Position numbers and translations under genes: made by a program
In this document: positions 44,955-53,849 of the stretch, in pieces
Layout of the letters: each line of letters begins with the position of its first letter
How positions within the stretch are numbered: the first letter of the stretch is position 1
Source: Streptosporangium album
Lineage (GTDB): Bacteria; Actinomycetota; Actinomycetes; Streptosporangiales; Streptosporangiaceae
DNA: 64,000 bases
Assembly (NCBI RefSeq): GCF_014203795.1
Contig: NZ_JACHJU010000001.1
Span: 1,984,001-2,048,000 of the forward strand
Direction: 5' to 3'
The notes under the pieces: generated by a model
What the model was told of the DNA's origin: nothing
Databases searched by the model: none
The model's input: only the letters and a program-made list of their open reading frames with translations

Positions 44955-46237
44955 CCTCCACCCGCCTGCCCCGCCTGACCGGGGTGGCGCGGGGCGGGCT
45001 GGCCGGGCTGATGGGAGCCGGCATCGGCGCCACCGCGCAGTTCGGGGTGGTCGTTCTGGTCACCCGCGGGACCGGGCAGGAGGCCGCGGGCACCTTCTTC
45101 ACGGCGACCGCGCTCTGCCTGATGGCCGGCGGAATCCTGCGGATGGACGCCGGCAACGGGTTGATCTACTTCATCGCCCGGTCCCGGCCGTTCGGATACC
45201 GCTGCACCCGCGGCTACGTCCGCGCGGCGCTCGTCCCCGTCGCAATCCTCTCGTTGCTCGTCGGGGCGGCGGCCGCCCTGGCCGCGCCCGACCCCACGGT
45301 CCGGGTGCTGGCCGCGGCGCTGCCGGTGATGGTCTGCGCCGACATCGTGGTGGCCGCGACCCGCGGGTCCGGCGCGATGCGGCCGACCGTGCTGCTGGAC
45401 GGCATGCTCCAGCCGGTCACCCAGCTCGTGCTCATCGGTGCCGTGGTGCTGACGGGCGCGGAGTCGGTGCCGCTGCTCGCGGCGGCCTGGGCGCTGCCGT
45501 CCCTGCCTGTCCTGGTGCTGTCGGTGCTCTGGCTGCGCCGCCGGCTGCCGTACACGCACCACCTGCCGGGCACCGCCCACGACTTCTGGCGCTACACCTG
45601 GCCCCGGTCGATGGCCGCCGCGATCCAGGCGGTGTTCCAGCGGTTCGACATCGTGGTCGTGGCGGTGCTCGCCGGACCGGTCGAGGCGGCGGTGTACACC
45701 GCCGCCACCCGGTTCAAAGTCGTCGGCCAGCTCGTCAACCAGGGGCTGGCCCAGGCCGTGCAGCCGCGGCTGGTGCGTGCGCTGGCCGGTGGTGACCTGG
45801 CGCGCTCCCGCGAGCTGTACCAGTCGGCCACCATGTGGCTCGTCCTGTTGACCTGGCCGATCTGGCTGGGCTATGCCGTGCTCGCGCCGTGGCTGCTCGA
45901 CCTGTTCGGCGGTGACTACGCCTCCGGCGTCCCGGTGGCGCTCGTGCTGGCCGTGACGATGATGCTGGCCACCGCCTGCGGCATGGCCGACGTGGTGCTG
46001 ACCTCCGCCGGGCACACCGGTTCCAGCCTGGCCAATCTGGTCGCCGCCATCGCGGTGACCGTGGCGCTGGACGTGGCGCTGGTCCCCGCCTGCGGGGCGC
46101 TCGGCGCCGCCCTCGGCTGGGCCGGGGGCATGCTGGTCAAGAACCTGCTCCCCCTGTGGCTGATCCACCGCCGTTACGGGCTGCGCCCCTTCGGCGTCCA
46201 CAGCCTGGCCGCACTGACGTCGTGGCGGGTGCGATGA
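44942..46237 (+). CDS. Polysaccharide flippase (Wzx/MurJ-like, MOP superfamily)
   Basis: 431 residues, about 12 membrane helices beginning GGLAGLMGAGIGATAQFGVVV; the PRSMAAAIQAVFQRFDIVVVAVL segment is characteristic of Wzx-type proteins. Should carry lipid-linked repeat units across the membrane. ATG at 44942 follows CGGAG and lies 13 nt inside the upstream sulfotransferase gene; the stop overlaps the next start. Confidence 0.83.
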   Translation: MAALTSTRLPRLTGVARGGLAGLMGAGIGATAQFGVVVLVTRGTGQEAAGTFFTATALCLMAGGILRMDAGNGLIYFIARSRPFGYRCTRGYVRAALVPVAILSLLVGAAAALAAPDPTVRVLAAALPVMVCADIVVAATRGSGAMRPTVLLDGMLQPVTQLVLIGAVVLTGAESVPLLAAAWALPSLPVLVLSVLWLRRRLPYTHHLPGTAHDFWRYTWPRSMAAAIQAVFQRFDIVVVAVLAGPVEAAVYTAATRFKVVGQLVNQGLAQAVQPRLVRALAGGDLARSRELYQSATMWLVLLTWPIWLGYAVLAPWLLDLFGGDYASGVPVALVLAVTMMLATACGMADVVLTSAGHTGSSLANLVAAIAVTVALDVALVPACGALGAALGWAGGMLVKNLLPLWLIHRRYGLRPFGVHSLAALTSWRVR

Positions 46238-47136
46238 CACCCGTCCTGGTGACCGGGCTGCCGAGGAGCGGGACGAGCTGGACGGGCAAGATGCTCGCGG
46301 CGAGCGGTGAGCTGGTCTACGTCAACGAGCCGCTGAACCCGCAGCGCCCGCCGGGGCGCTCCCCCGGGGTGCTCAACGCCCAGGTCGCCCATCGCTTCCA
46401 GTACATCTGCCCGGACAACGACGGAGCCTGGCTGCCCGCCTTCACCGACACGGTCGCGCTGCGCTACCGGTTCATCGCCGAGCTGCGCCGCAACCGCTCG
46501 CCGTACGACCTGGCCCGGATGGCCCGGTACGGCACCGCCTTCACGTTCGGCCGGCTGGCCGGGCGCCGGGCTCTGCTGGACGACCCGTTCGCGCTGTTCT
46601 CGGCCGGCTGGTTCGCCGAGCGGCTGGGCTGCAGGGTGGTCATCCTGCTGCGCGACGCCGTGTCGTTCGTCGGGAGCTGGCAGCGGCTCGGCTGGACGAT
46701 CTACTTCCATGAGCTGCTCGAACAGCCGTTGCTCCTCCGCGACCACCCTCACCTTGAGGCGCTCCGCCCACTGGTGGGCTGCCAGGACAGGGTCGTCAAG
46801 GCCGTCGCGCTGTGGCGCGCGGCCCGGACGGTCGCCACCGACCTGGCCGCACGGCATCCGGGGATCCTGCTGGCCCGCTACGAGGACCTGGCCGCCGCCC
46901 CGCAGCGCGGCTTCCGTCACCTGTACGAGTGGTCGGGCCTGACATGGTCCGCCCGCGCCGAGGAGCGCATCTCCCGCGCGTGTACGGCGGCCGCCACCGG
47001 CACCGGCGGCTTCGCCTGGAGTGGTCTGTCCCGCACCGCCTACCGGCCGATGGACTCCCGCCAGGCGCTGGCCGCGGCGGCCGGACGCCTGACCTCGGAT
47101 GAGATCCGCAGGGTCAGGGAACTGACCACCCTGTAG
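46234..47136 (+). CDS. Sulfotransferase (second of three)
   Basis: 300 residues. PAPS loop VLVTGLPRSGTSWTGKMLA at the very N-terminus and 3'-phosphate motif VVILLRDAVSFVGSWQRLGW; also LARYEDLAAAPQRGFRHLYEWSGL, a standard sulfotransferase segment. Little sequence in common with the first enzyme beyond these motifs, so it likely modifies a different position. Last gene of the six-gene overlapping operon (ATGA with the flippase). Confidence 0.86.
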   Translation: MTPVLVTGLPRSGTSWTGKMLAASGELVYVNEPLNPQRPPGRSPGVLNAQVAHRFQYICPDNDGAWLPAFTDTVALRYRFIAELRRNRSPYDLARMARYGTAFTFGRLAGRRALLDDPFALFSAGWFAERLGCRVVILLRDAVSFVGSWQRLGWTIYFHELLEQPLLLRDHPHLEALRPLVGCQDRVVKAVALWRAARTVATDLAARHPGILLARYEDLAAAPQRGFRHLYEWSGLTWSARAEERISRACTAAATGTGGFAWSGLSRTAYRPMDSRQALAAAAGRLTSDEIRRVRELTTL

Positions 47137-47221
47137 TCCTTCCGTCTCCGGCCGCCCCGGGCGTGTGACAGCTCCGGGCCATGGCAGGAGCATCCTGGCC
47201 GCAACCGGCGGTGGAGGCCGA

Positions 47222-47398
47222 TCAGCTCGCGGTGAACCGCATCATGAGCCTGCCGGTTGCGTACTCCTGCCGGGGGATGTCGGCGAGGACGCGGACGACC
47301 TTCCCTTTCATGTCGGCGATGACGAGCCGGTGGGGATCTTCCGTCTCGTCGACGAGCATGACGTGGGCATCGTTGTACCAGCCGATGAATCTACTCAC
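47222..47398 (-). pseudogene. C-terminal remnant of a beta-propeller protein
   Basis: A 58-codon minus-strand frame reads RFIGWYNDAHVMLVDETEDP ... KGKVVRVLADIPRQEYATGR ... MMRFTAS then stop, which looks like the last blades of a TolB/WD40-type propeller. Upstream the frame is closed by a TGA after about 17 codons, with no signal peptide or start. Probably the tail of the same decayed gene as the kinase fragment upstream. Confidence 0.5.
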
Positions 47399-47463
47399 GG
47401 CGGGGATCGGGAATGTCGCCCGCCGCCGGCCGGTATTTCACGCACATGAAGTCGGCCTGGGTT

Positions 47464-47832
47464 TTACGGTTCTCGCCGCTGACGTGGCAGCACGTTACCG
47501 GGGTTGAGCTCACGGTGAACGATCCCGGCCTGGTGGATGGCGACCAGTGCGGTCATCGTGCCGATCGCGAGCCGGTGCAGTGCCGCACCCCGCAGCGGTC
47601 CGCCCTCTTCGACGGCCTCCTGAAGGGTCGGGCCGTCGATGTACTCACTGACGACGTACGGCCGGGCGCCGAACGTACCGGTCTCGATGACCTGGGCGGT
47701 GCAGAAGGCGGAAACCTGCCGGAATTCCTCAACCTTGGCCAGGAACCGCCCGGCTCTGGTCAGACCCGCATGGAGCAGTTTGATCGCGACGTGCTCGCCT
47801 TCTGGCCCTTTCGCAAGGTAGACGGTGCTCAC
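47464..47832 (-). pseudogene. Truncated Ser/Thr protein kinase remnant
   Basis: Encodes kinase subdomains I to VIb only: STVYLAKGPEGEHVAIKLL with the invariant Lys, RPYVVSEYIDGPTLQEAVEE and AIHQAGIVHRELNPGNVL. The glycine loop is corrupted (upstream frame reads GERLHSRR), the catalytic HRDxKPxN is changed to HRELNPGN, and the DFG/activation segment and everything after are missing. Frame ends at 47464. It lies where the two polysaccharide operons converge. Confidence 0.65.
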
Positions 47833-47900
47833 GCGCCGCGAATGCAGCCGTTCGCCCGGCTGGTGTTCACCATGAGGTTATCTCAGTCATAAGTGGACGA

Positions 47901-48740
47901 TCAGGAGAAAAGTCGGCGGAACAGGCAGGAGGTGAGCAGCCAGAGCGCGAACGGCAGGTCGTGGAGCAGGTAGCGGCGGGCCAGCCGGCCCGGCTCGTTG
48001 AGCAGCCGGAAGAGCCATTCCAGCCCCGCCCTCTGCATCCATGTTGGCGCCCGGCGCACCGCGCCGGCCGCGAAGGCGATGGCCGAGCCGCAGCCGACGA
48101 ACCAGGTGCCGGGCAGGTCCTTGCGGAGCATCGCGATGAGCCGGTCCTGTTTGGGGAAGCCGAGCCCGACGAAGACCAGCCGGGGGCCGGCCGCCACCAC
48201 GGCGTCCCTGAGGCCGGGGTAATTCTCGGGGGTGGCCTCGAACCCGTACGGCGGGGTGTCCGTTCCCGCGACGAGCAGTCCGGGGTAACGGCCGGTCAGA
48301 CGGTCGGCCGCCTGTCTGGCCACCCCCGGCGGGCCACCGAGCAGGTAGATCGGGTAGCGGTAGAAGGTGGCGGCCTCCGTCAGGGACCAGATCAGGTCGG
48401 CGCCGGCGACCCGGCTGGGCAGGGGCGTGCCGAGCAGCTTCGCCGCCCACACCAGTGGCATGCCGTCGGCCACCACGAGGTCGGCGCCCTCGATGATCTT
48501 TCGTACGTCGGGGTCTCGGGCGGCGGCCCAGCTGATGTCGACGTTCGGGGTGACCAGATGGCCGCCTTCTCCCCGTTTCAGTGTGTCGATCACGTGGTCG
48601 ACGACCTCGCCCTCGGTCATCGGGTCGAGCGCGAGACCGGCCACATGCACCCTGCGGCGCAGGCGCCTGCGGGTGGCCCTGTCCGGCCGCGGCCGCTGGT
48701 GTGGGACGCTCAGCGCCTCGTGGATGGCCCGCAGCGCCAT
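47901..48740 (-). CDS. WecB/TagA/CpsF-family glycosyltransferase (GT26)
   Basis: 279 residues. Family landmarks: VTPNVDISWAAARDPDVRKIIEGADLVVADGMPLVWAAKLLG, RVAGADLIWSLTEAA, YLLGGPPGVARQAADRL and FVGLGFPKQDRLIAML. These enzymes add N-acetylmannosamine(uronic acid) or related sugars to the lipid-linked primer; the exact sugar is not predictable. A basic C-terminus (RRYLLHDLPFALWLLTSCLFRR) may bind the membrane. Start overlaps the GT2 stop (ATGA). Confidence 0.88.
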   Translation of the reverse strand: MALRAIHEALSVPHQRPRPDRATRRRLRRRVHVAGLALDPMTEGEVVDHVIDTLKRGEGGHLVTPNVDISWAAARDPDVRKIIEGADLVVADGMPLVWAAKLLGTPLPSRVAGADLIWSLTEAATFYRYPIYLLGGPPGVARQAADRLTGRYPGLLVAGTDTPPYGFEATPENYPGLRDAVVAAGPRLVFVGLGFPKQDRLIAMLRKDLPGTWFVGCGSAIAFAAGAVRRAPTWMQRAGLEWLFRLLNEPGRLARRYLLHDLPFALWLLTSCLFRRLFS

Positions 48741-49681
48741 CAGATGCCGTACCCGCGGTGATGCAACGTGCTGAGCACGGCCTGGGCCGACACCAGGCCG
48801 GCCGCCACGGCGAGCGCGATGGGGGCACGGGGTTCGCCGTGCCGTGCGGTGAAGGCCCGCCAGGCCCAGCGGCCCGCCTCCCGTCGCCGGCCGAGGGCCG
48901 CGTGGTGGAAGGCGAGTTGACCGTAGACCCGCGCCGCGCCGCGCGGATCCACGGCCAGATCAGAGTGCCGGGCGAGCATCCACTCCAGCCCGGCGATCCG
49001 GTCGGCCCAGCGGGTCGCGTACAGGGAACCGCCCCAGCGGACGCGCACCAGAGGACGGTCGACATGCACGATCGGGTGGCGTGCGGCCGCGCGTAACGCC
49101 AGGTCCCAGTCCTCGTTCTGGCCGCCCGGCGCGCTCTCGTCGACCCAGAACGCGCCACGCCGGAACAGGAACGTCGAGGAGTGCACCATCACCATGCGGG
49201 AGCGCAGCAGGTGGGCCCGGGTGACCAGATCGGTCCCGGCGAGCCGGGTGACGCGGCGCGAGCCGTACTCGATCTCTATGGCGGAGCTGGCGAACTCCGC
49301 GGCCGGAACCGCCTCCAACGCGGCGACCTGCGCGGCGACCTTGCCGGGCAGCCACTGGTCGTCGTCGTCGCAGAAGGCCACCAGGTCGGTGCCGAGTGCC
49401 GCGATGCCGGTGTTGCGCGCCCCCGGCAGGCCGGGGCAGAGCCGGTTGGCGACCACCCGGACACTGCGTGGGACCGTCTCCTCCTGCCGGGCAGTCAGCG
49501 CCCGGCTGGCCAGCAGGTCGGCCAGTTGGTCGGTGACCAGTCCCGGATCACCGCCGTCCACGACGATCACGATCTCCATCGGCCCGGAGTGGTCCTGGCT
49601 GAGCGCGGCACGCGTGGCCGAGCGCAACTGGTCGGGCCGACGCCCTCGCGTGGGGATGACCACGCCCACCGATTGACTCAC
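48740..49681 (-). CDS. Family 2 glycosyltransferase
   Basis: 313 residues. GT-A fold with nucleotide-sugar motif GVVIPTRGRRPDQLRSA, the metal-binding cluster LVAFCDDDDQWLPGKV and the catalytic-base region APGGQNEDWDLALRA. Probably adds one sugar of the repeat unit in the cytoplasm. GTG at 49681 overlaps the upstream sulfotransferase stop (GTGA), and its own stop overlaps the WecB-like start, so the three genes are translated together. Confidence 0.86.
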   Translation of the reverse strand: MSQSVGVVIPTRGRRPDQLRSATRAALSQDHSGPMEIVIVVDGGDPGLVTDQLADLLASRALTARQEETVPRSVRVVANRLCPGLPGARNTGIAALGTDLVAFCDDDDQWLPGKVAAQVAALEAVPAAEFASSAIEIEYGSRRVTRLAGTDLVTRAHLLRSRMVMVHSSTFLFRRGAFWVDESAPGGQNEDWDLALRAAARHPIVHVDRPLVRVRWGGSLYATRWADRIAGLEWMLARHSDLAVDPRGAARVYGQLAFHHAALGRRREAGRWAWRAFTARHGEPRAPIALAVAAGLVSAQAVLSTLHHRGYGI

Positions 49682-50646
49682 GCCAGCCTCCCGAGGTATC
49701 CGTACTTGTTCATGAGTGGCCAGGTCAGTGCGGTGACCAGGCGTTGGTGCCGGGCTGAGGCGGCGGTGCGCCAGCCGTCGTCCGGAATCAGGCCGATCCG
49801 GCCGACCGTGAAGCGCACGGGGTTTCCCGAGGCCGTGTGGGCCATCGAGAGCTCGGCCTCGCTCCCGGCCAGGAAGTCGAGACGGGGCCGGAGCCCGATC
49901 CTGGCGACCAGACGCCTGAGCGTGCCGGCGGGGGCTTCGAGAAGGTCTTCGTAGCGGACCCGGGTGACGGAGACGCCTCTGCGTGCCAGGAGTTCGAGGC
50001 TGAGGTTCTGAGCCAGCCAGTGCATCGAGGTGCGGGCCGGCGACCATCGGGTCATCGGACGGCCGTCCTCGGGTCGAGCGACCCGCCGGCCCCAGGAGTG
50101 CGCGACCGCCCGGGGGTCGCGGACGACGTGCACGACGTGCACGTCGACCCCTGCGGCGGCCAGACAGAAGGCCAGGGAGGCGTGCTTGCTGGAGTCGATC
50201 ACGATCGGACAACCGGCCGCCTCTCCCGCGGCGTCATAGAGGCGGCGGTGGGCGGCGACGTACTCCCCGAGTCCGGTCAGGCCGGGAGACGGCCACACGG
50301 CGGAGGTGCCCGCCTGCTCCTCGGTGAGGAGCTGGGCCAGGGTGGGGATGCGCCGGGTCCGGTCCACCTGCTGTCTGAGAGTGAGCATCCGGTGGGCCAG
50401 TCTCTCCGACCAGCCGCCGAACGCGCGCTCGCCGACCTTGGACCAGAACGGGCACGAGCCGAACGGCCGTCCGCACCCGCAGGCCTCATCCGCGAGCACG
50501 CCTCTCGTCCAGAGGTGGACGACCTCCCCCAGGGGCGCGATGCCGGGCACCTCGCCGAGGAGGCGCTCCAGCAGCGTGGTGCCGCTACGGCCGAGGCCGC
50601 CCACGAAAACGACCCGGGTTGGGGAGGGACTATCAGACACAGGCAC
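49678..50646 (-). CDS. Sulfotransferase (third of three)
   Basis: 322 residues, Sulfotransfer_3-like. PAPS loop VVFVGGLGRSGTTLLERLLGE, 3'-phosphate motif HVVRDPRAVAHSWGRRVARP, and a Cys-rich loop ACGCGRPFGSCPFW that recurs in actinobacterial members of this group and may bind metal. Also VTRVRYEDLLEAPAGTLRRL. First gene of a three-gene minus-strand operon with the GT2 and WecB-type enzymes. Start is GTG at 50646. Confidence 0.87.
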   Translation of the reverse strand: MPVSDSPSPTRVVFVGGLGRSGTTLLERLLGEVPGIAPLGEVVHLWTRGVLADEACGCGRPFGSCPFWSKVGERAFGGWSERLAHRMLTLRQQVDRTRRIPTLAQLLTEEQAGTSAVWPSPGLTGLGEYVAAHRRLYDAAGEAAGCPIVIDSSKHASLAFCLAAAGVDVHVVHVVRDPRAVAHSWGRRVARPEDGRPMTRWSPARTSMHWLAQNLSLELLARRGVSVTRVRYEDLLEAPAGTLRRLVARIGLRPRLDFLAGSEAELSMAHTASGNPVRFTVGRIGLIPDDGWRTAASARHQRLVTALTWPLMNKYGYLGRLA

Positions 50647-50762
50647 GAATCCTTACCCGACGGATACGGAACGTGCCGAGATTAGCGCGGAGAGTGACCA
50701 AGCGGTCAAGGAACAGACAAAGGATCTACCCGGTAGATGCCAGGGCCCGGCCGGTGACGGGA

Positions 50763-50809
50763 CGGCCCTCTGTGCCGCGTCCGTGCTGCGGACGCGGCAC
50801 AGAGGGCCG
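50763..50809. terminator. Very strong hairpin downstream of cysN
   Basis: A perfect 21-bp inverted repeat (arms 50763-50783 and 50789-50809, loop TGCTG), without U-tract. It lies in the 240-nt gap between cysN and the third sulfotransferase gene, both on the minus strand, and should separate the two operons. The rest of the gap (50647-50886) has no gene; promoter for the sulfotransferase operon must lie here. Confidence 0.8.
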
Positions 50810-50886
50810 GTCATGCGGTGTGGCGAGGGAGGGCGTTGTCGGCCGCGGCGGAGGGGGGCGTGCGCACCAGGCGACCGGAACGGGCC

Positions 50887-52149
50887 CTACTTCGCGTCGA
50901 CGATCATCCCCGCGCCCACGGTGTTGCTGGTGGATTCGTCCACCAGGATGAAGCCGCCGGTCAGGCGGTTTCTCGCGTAGTCGTCCACGAACAGCGGCTG
51001 GGTGACGCGGAGCGAGACCCGTCCGATCTCGTTCAGACCGAGCGAGGGGGCCGCCTCGTCGCGGTGCAGGGTGTTGACGTCCAGCCGGTAGTGCAGATCG
51101 CGGACCAGGGCGCGGGCCGTGCGGGTGGTGTGCTTGATGGTCAGCTTGGTCCGCGGGGCCAGCTTGCCGGCGTCGGTCATCCAGCAGATCATCGCCTCCA
51201 GCTCCTGGGCGACGTGCGGCTGGTTGTTCGGACGGCAGATCATGTCGCCGCGCGAGATGTCGATGTCGTCCTCCAGCCGGAGGGTCACCGACATCGGCGC
51301 GAACGCCTCCTCCACCGGCCCGTCGAAGGTGTCGATCGACGCGATCCGCGTGGCCAGGCCGGAGGGCAGGTGCACGACCTCGTCGCCCGGCTTGAGCACG
51401 CCCCCGGCGACCTGTCCGGCGTAGCCCCGGTAGTCGTGGAAGGCCGGATCCGTGGCCCGCTGCGGGCGGATGACGTACTGCACGGGAAAGCGCACGTCGA
51501 CCAGGTTCCGGTCGGAGGCGATGTGCACATGCTCCAGGTGGTGCAGCAGGGAGGAGCCGTTGTACCAGGGCATGTTCTCCGAACGCGAGACCACGTTGTC
51601 GCCGTGCAGCGCCGAGATCGGGATGAACGTCAGGTCGGGCGCGTTCAGCTTCGCCGCGAACGAGCTGAACTCCTCTCGGATCTCCTCGAACCGCTCCTGG
51701 GAGTAGTCGACGAGGTCCATCTTGTTCACGGCCAGCACCAGGTGCGGCACGCGCAGCAGCGTGGTCAGGAACGCGTGCCGCCGTGACTGCTCCAGGACGC
51801 CCTTGCGCGCGTCGATCAGCACGATCGCCAGGTCGGCCGTGGAGGCGCCGGTGACCATGTTCCGGGTGTATTGGATGTGCCCGGGGGTGTCGGCGATGAT
51901 GAACTTGCGCTTGGGGGTGGCGAAGTAGCGGTAGGCCACGTCGATCGTGATCCCCTGCTCGCGCTCGGCCCGCAGGCCGTCGGTCAGCAGCGACAGGTCG
52001 GTGTATTCGGTGCCGCGGTCACGGGAGGTGCGCTCGACGGCCTCGAGCTGGTCCTCGAAGATCGCCTTGGAGTCGAAGAGCAGCCGCCCGATGAGGGTCG
52101 ACTTTCCGTCGTCGACGCTTCCCGCCGTGGCAAAGCGAAGAATATCCAT
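50887..52149 (-). CDS. cysN: Sulfate adenylyltransferase large subunit (GTPase)
   Basis: With CysD forms ATP sulfurylase, using GTP hydrolysis to drive APS formation. 420 residues, without a fused APS kinase. G-motifs: GSVDDGKSTLIGRLL, REQGITIDVAYRYF, IADTPGHIQYTRNMVTGAS and AVNKMDLVDYSQE; two EF-Tu-like barrels follow. ATG overlaps the cysD stop by one base (TGATG). Confidence 0.95.
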   Translation of the reverse strand: MDILRFATAGSVDDGKSTLIGRLLFDSKAIFEDQLEAVERTSRDRGTEYTDLSLLTDGLRAEREQGITIDVAYRYFATPKRKFIIADTPGHIQYTRNMVTGASTADLAIVLIDARKGVLEQSRRHAFLTTLLRVPHLVLAVNKMDLVDYSQERFEEIREEFSSFAAKLNAPDLTFIPISALHGDNVVSRSENMPWYNGSSLLHHLEHVHIASDRNLVDVRFPVQYVIRPQRATDPAFHDYRGYAGQVAGGVLKPGDEVVHLPSGLATRIASIDTFDGPVEEAFAPMSVTLRLEDDIDISRGDMICRPNNQPHVAQELEAMICWMTDAGKLAPRTKLTIKHTTRTARALVRDLHYRLDVNTLHRDEAAPSLGLNEIGRVSLRVTQPLFVDDYARNRLTGGFILVDESTSNTVGAGMIVDAK

Positions 52150-53063
52150 CAGAAGTAGCCTTCCCTCTTGCGGTCTTCCATCGAGGCCTCGGAGGCGCGG
52201 TCATCGGCACGGGTGGCGCCGCGCTCGGTGATCCGGGTGACGGCGATCTCGTCGATGATCTCCTCGACCGTCGCGGCGGCGGACTGGACGGCGCCGGTGC
52301 AGGTCACGTCGCCGACTGTGCGGTAGCGGACCACCGCTTCGAAAAGTGGCTCGTCCTCGTCTCGAGTGATGAAATCGCTGTCGGCCAGCAGCATGCCGTC
52401 CCTTTCGAACACCTTGCGCGTGTGCGCGTAGTAGATCGACGGGATCTCGATGCCCTCGCGGCGGATGTAGTCCCAGATGTCGAGCTCGGTCCAGTTGGAC
52501 AGCGGGAACACCCGGATGTGCTCGCCCTTGCGGATCCTGGCGTTGTAGAGGTTCCACAGCTCGGGGCGCTGGCTCTTCGGGTCCCACTGGCCGAACTCGT
52601 CGCGGAAGGAGAACACCCGCTCCTTGGCGCGGGCCTTCTCCTCGTCGCGGCGGGCGCCGCCGAACACCGCGTCGTACTCGTTGTCCTCGATCGCGTCCAG
52701 CAGAGTGGTGGTCTGCAGACGGTTGCGGGAGGCCCTGCGGCCGGTCTCCTCGGTCACCCGGCCGGCGTCGATGGACTCCTGCACGCTGGCCACGACCAGT
52801 CGGGCGCCCAGTTCCTCGGCACGGCGGTCACGGAACTCGATGACCTCCGAGAAGTTGTGCCCGGTGTCCACGTGCATCAGCGGGAAGGGAATCGGCGCGG
52901 GCCAGAAGGCCTTCTCCGCGATGCGGAGCATGACGATGGAATCTTTGCCGCCGGAGAAGAGCAGACACGGACGCTCGAACTCGGCCGCCACCTCACGCAT
53001 GATGTGAATGGCCTCTGCCTCGAGGACATCGAGCTGCGACGTTGTGTAGTCGCTCTGGAGCAT
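52149..53063 (-). CDS. cysD: Sulfate adenylyltransferase small subunit
   Basis: Catalytic subunit of ATP sulfurylase. 304 residues with PP-loop LLFSGGKDSIVMLRIA, FPLMHVDTGHNFSEVIEFRD, and the family segment FGGARRDEEKARAKERVFSFRDEFGQWDPKSQRPELWN. Part of the minus-strand operon priming transferase - cysQ - cysD - cysN. No APS or PAPS reductase gene is nearby, so APS made here most likely feeds sulfation. Confidence 0.95.
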   Translation of the reverse strand: MLQSDYTTSQLDVLEAEAIHIMREVAAEFERPCLLFSGGKDSIVMLRIAEKAFWPAPIPFPLMHVDTGHNFSEVIEFRDRRAEELGARLVVASVQESIDAGRVTEETGRRASRNRLQTTTLLDAIEDNEYDAVFGGARRDEEKARAKERVFSFRDEFGQWDPKSQRPELWNLYNARIRKGEHIRVFPLSNWTELDIWDYIRREGIEIPSIYYAHTRKVFERDGMLLADSDFITRDEDEPLFEAVVRYRTVGDVTCTGAVQSAAATVEEIIDEIAVTRITERGATRADDRASEASMEDRKREGYF

Positions 53064-53082
53064 CAGACTCTCCTAGCGGGGA

Positions 53083-53847
53083 TTATCGGTGCAGATCCCG
53101 GATTCCAGCGAGCAACGTTGGCGCTAGTCCCGGTAGGGAAACAAGAATATCCGGCAGTGAGGGGTCACCTTGGTTGTAGTCCAGAGGTGAGTCGTCGATG
53201 CGGCTGGCGTGCGCTCCCGCGGCGAGGGCCACGGCCACCGGCGCGGCGGAGTCCCATTCGTACTGGCCGCCGGCGTGCACGTAGGCCTCGACCTCTCCGG
53301 TGAGCACTGCGGAGATCTTGGCGCCCGCCGATCCGATCGGCACCAGGTCGGCGCCGGCGAGACGGGCCAGGTCCTGGACGAACTCCGGCGGCCGGGTCCG
53401 GCTGACCGCGATCCGCGGTCTGGCATCCGGCCGGAGCGCGGGCAGCGCGGGAGGCCGCAGGGTCGACAGCGTGCGACCCTGGGCGGGCAGCGCCACCGCT
53501 CCCGCGGTCAGCACGCCCCGCTCCCAGAGCGCCACGTGGACCGCCCAGTCGCTCCGGCCCTCCTCGGCGAACTCACGGGTGCCGTCCAGCGGGTCGACGA
53601 TCCACACCCGCTCGGCCCGCAGGCGGCGAGGGTCGAGGCGCTCCTCCCTGGTCGCCTCCTCCGACAGGACGCTGTCATCCGGGCGCGACCGTGCCAGTGC
53701 CTCCATCAGGAACAGATGCGCGGAGGCGTCGCCCTCCTTGCGGAGCCTGGAGGGATCAGCGAACCCCTCCTTCTCCCGCAGAGCCAGCAGCCTCTCACCG
53801 GCCTCCGCCGCCAGGTCCGTGGCGAGAACATGATCGTCACGAATCAT
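53083..53847 (-). CDS. cysQ: CysQ-like 3'(2'),5'-bisphosphate nucleotidase
   Basis: Hydrolyses PAP, the inhibitory by-product of sulfotransferases, to AMP. 254 residues of the inositol monophosphatase fold: metal ligands in DSVLSEEATREE, WIVDPLDGTREFAEEGRSDWAVHV and YEWDSAAPVAVALAAG, the last Asp completing the site. Context with three sulfotransferases makes PAP the likely substrate. ATG at 53847 has GGAG ten bases upstream; 2 nt separate it from the preceding gene. Confidence 0.88.
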   Translation of the reverse strand: MIRDDHVLATDLAAEAGERLLALREKEGFADPSRLRKEGDASAHLFLMEALARSRPDDSVLSEEATREERLDPRRLRAERVWIVDPLDGTREFAEEGRSDWAVHVALWERGVLTAGAVALPAQGRTLSTLRPPALPALRPDARPRIAVSRTRPPEFVQDLARLAGADLVPIGSAGAKISAVLTGEVEAYVHAGGQYEWDSAAPVAVALAAGAHASRIDDSPLDYNQGDPSLPDILVSLPGLAPTLLAGIRDLHR

Positions 53848-53849
53848 TA

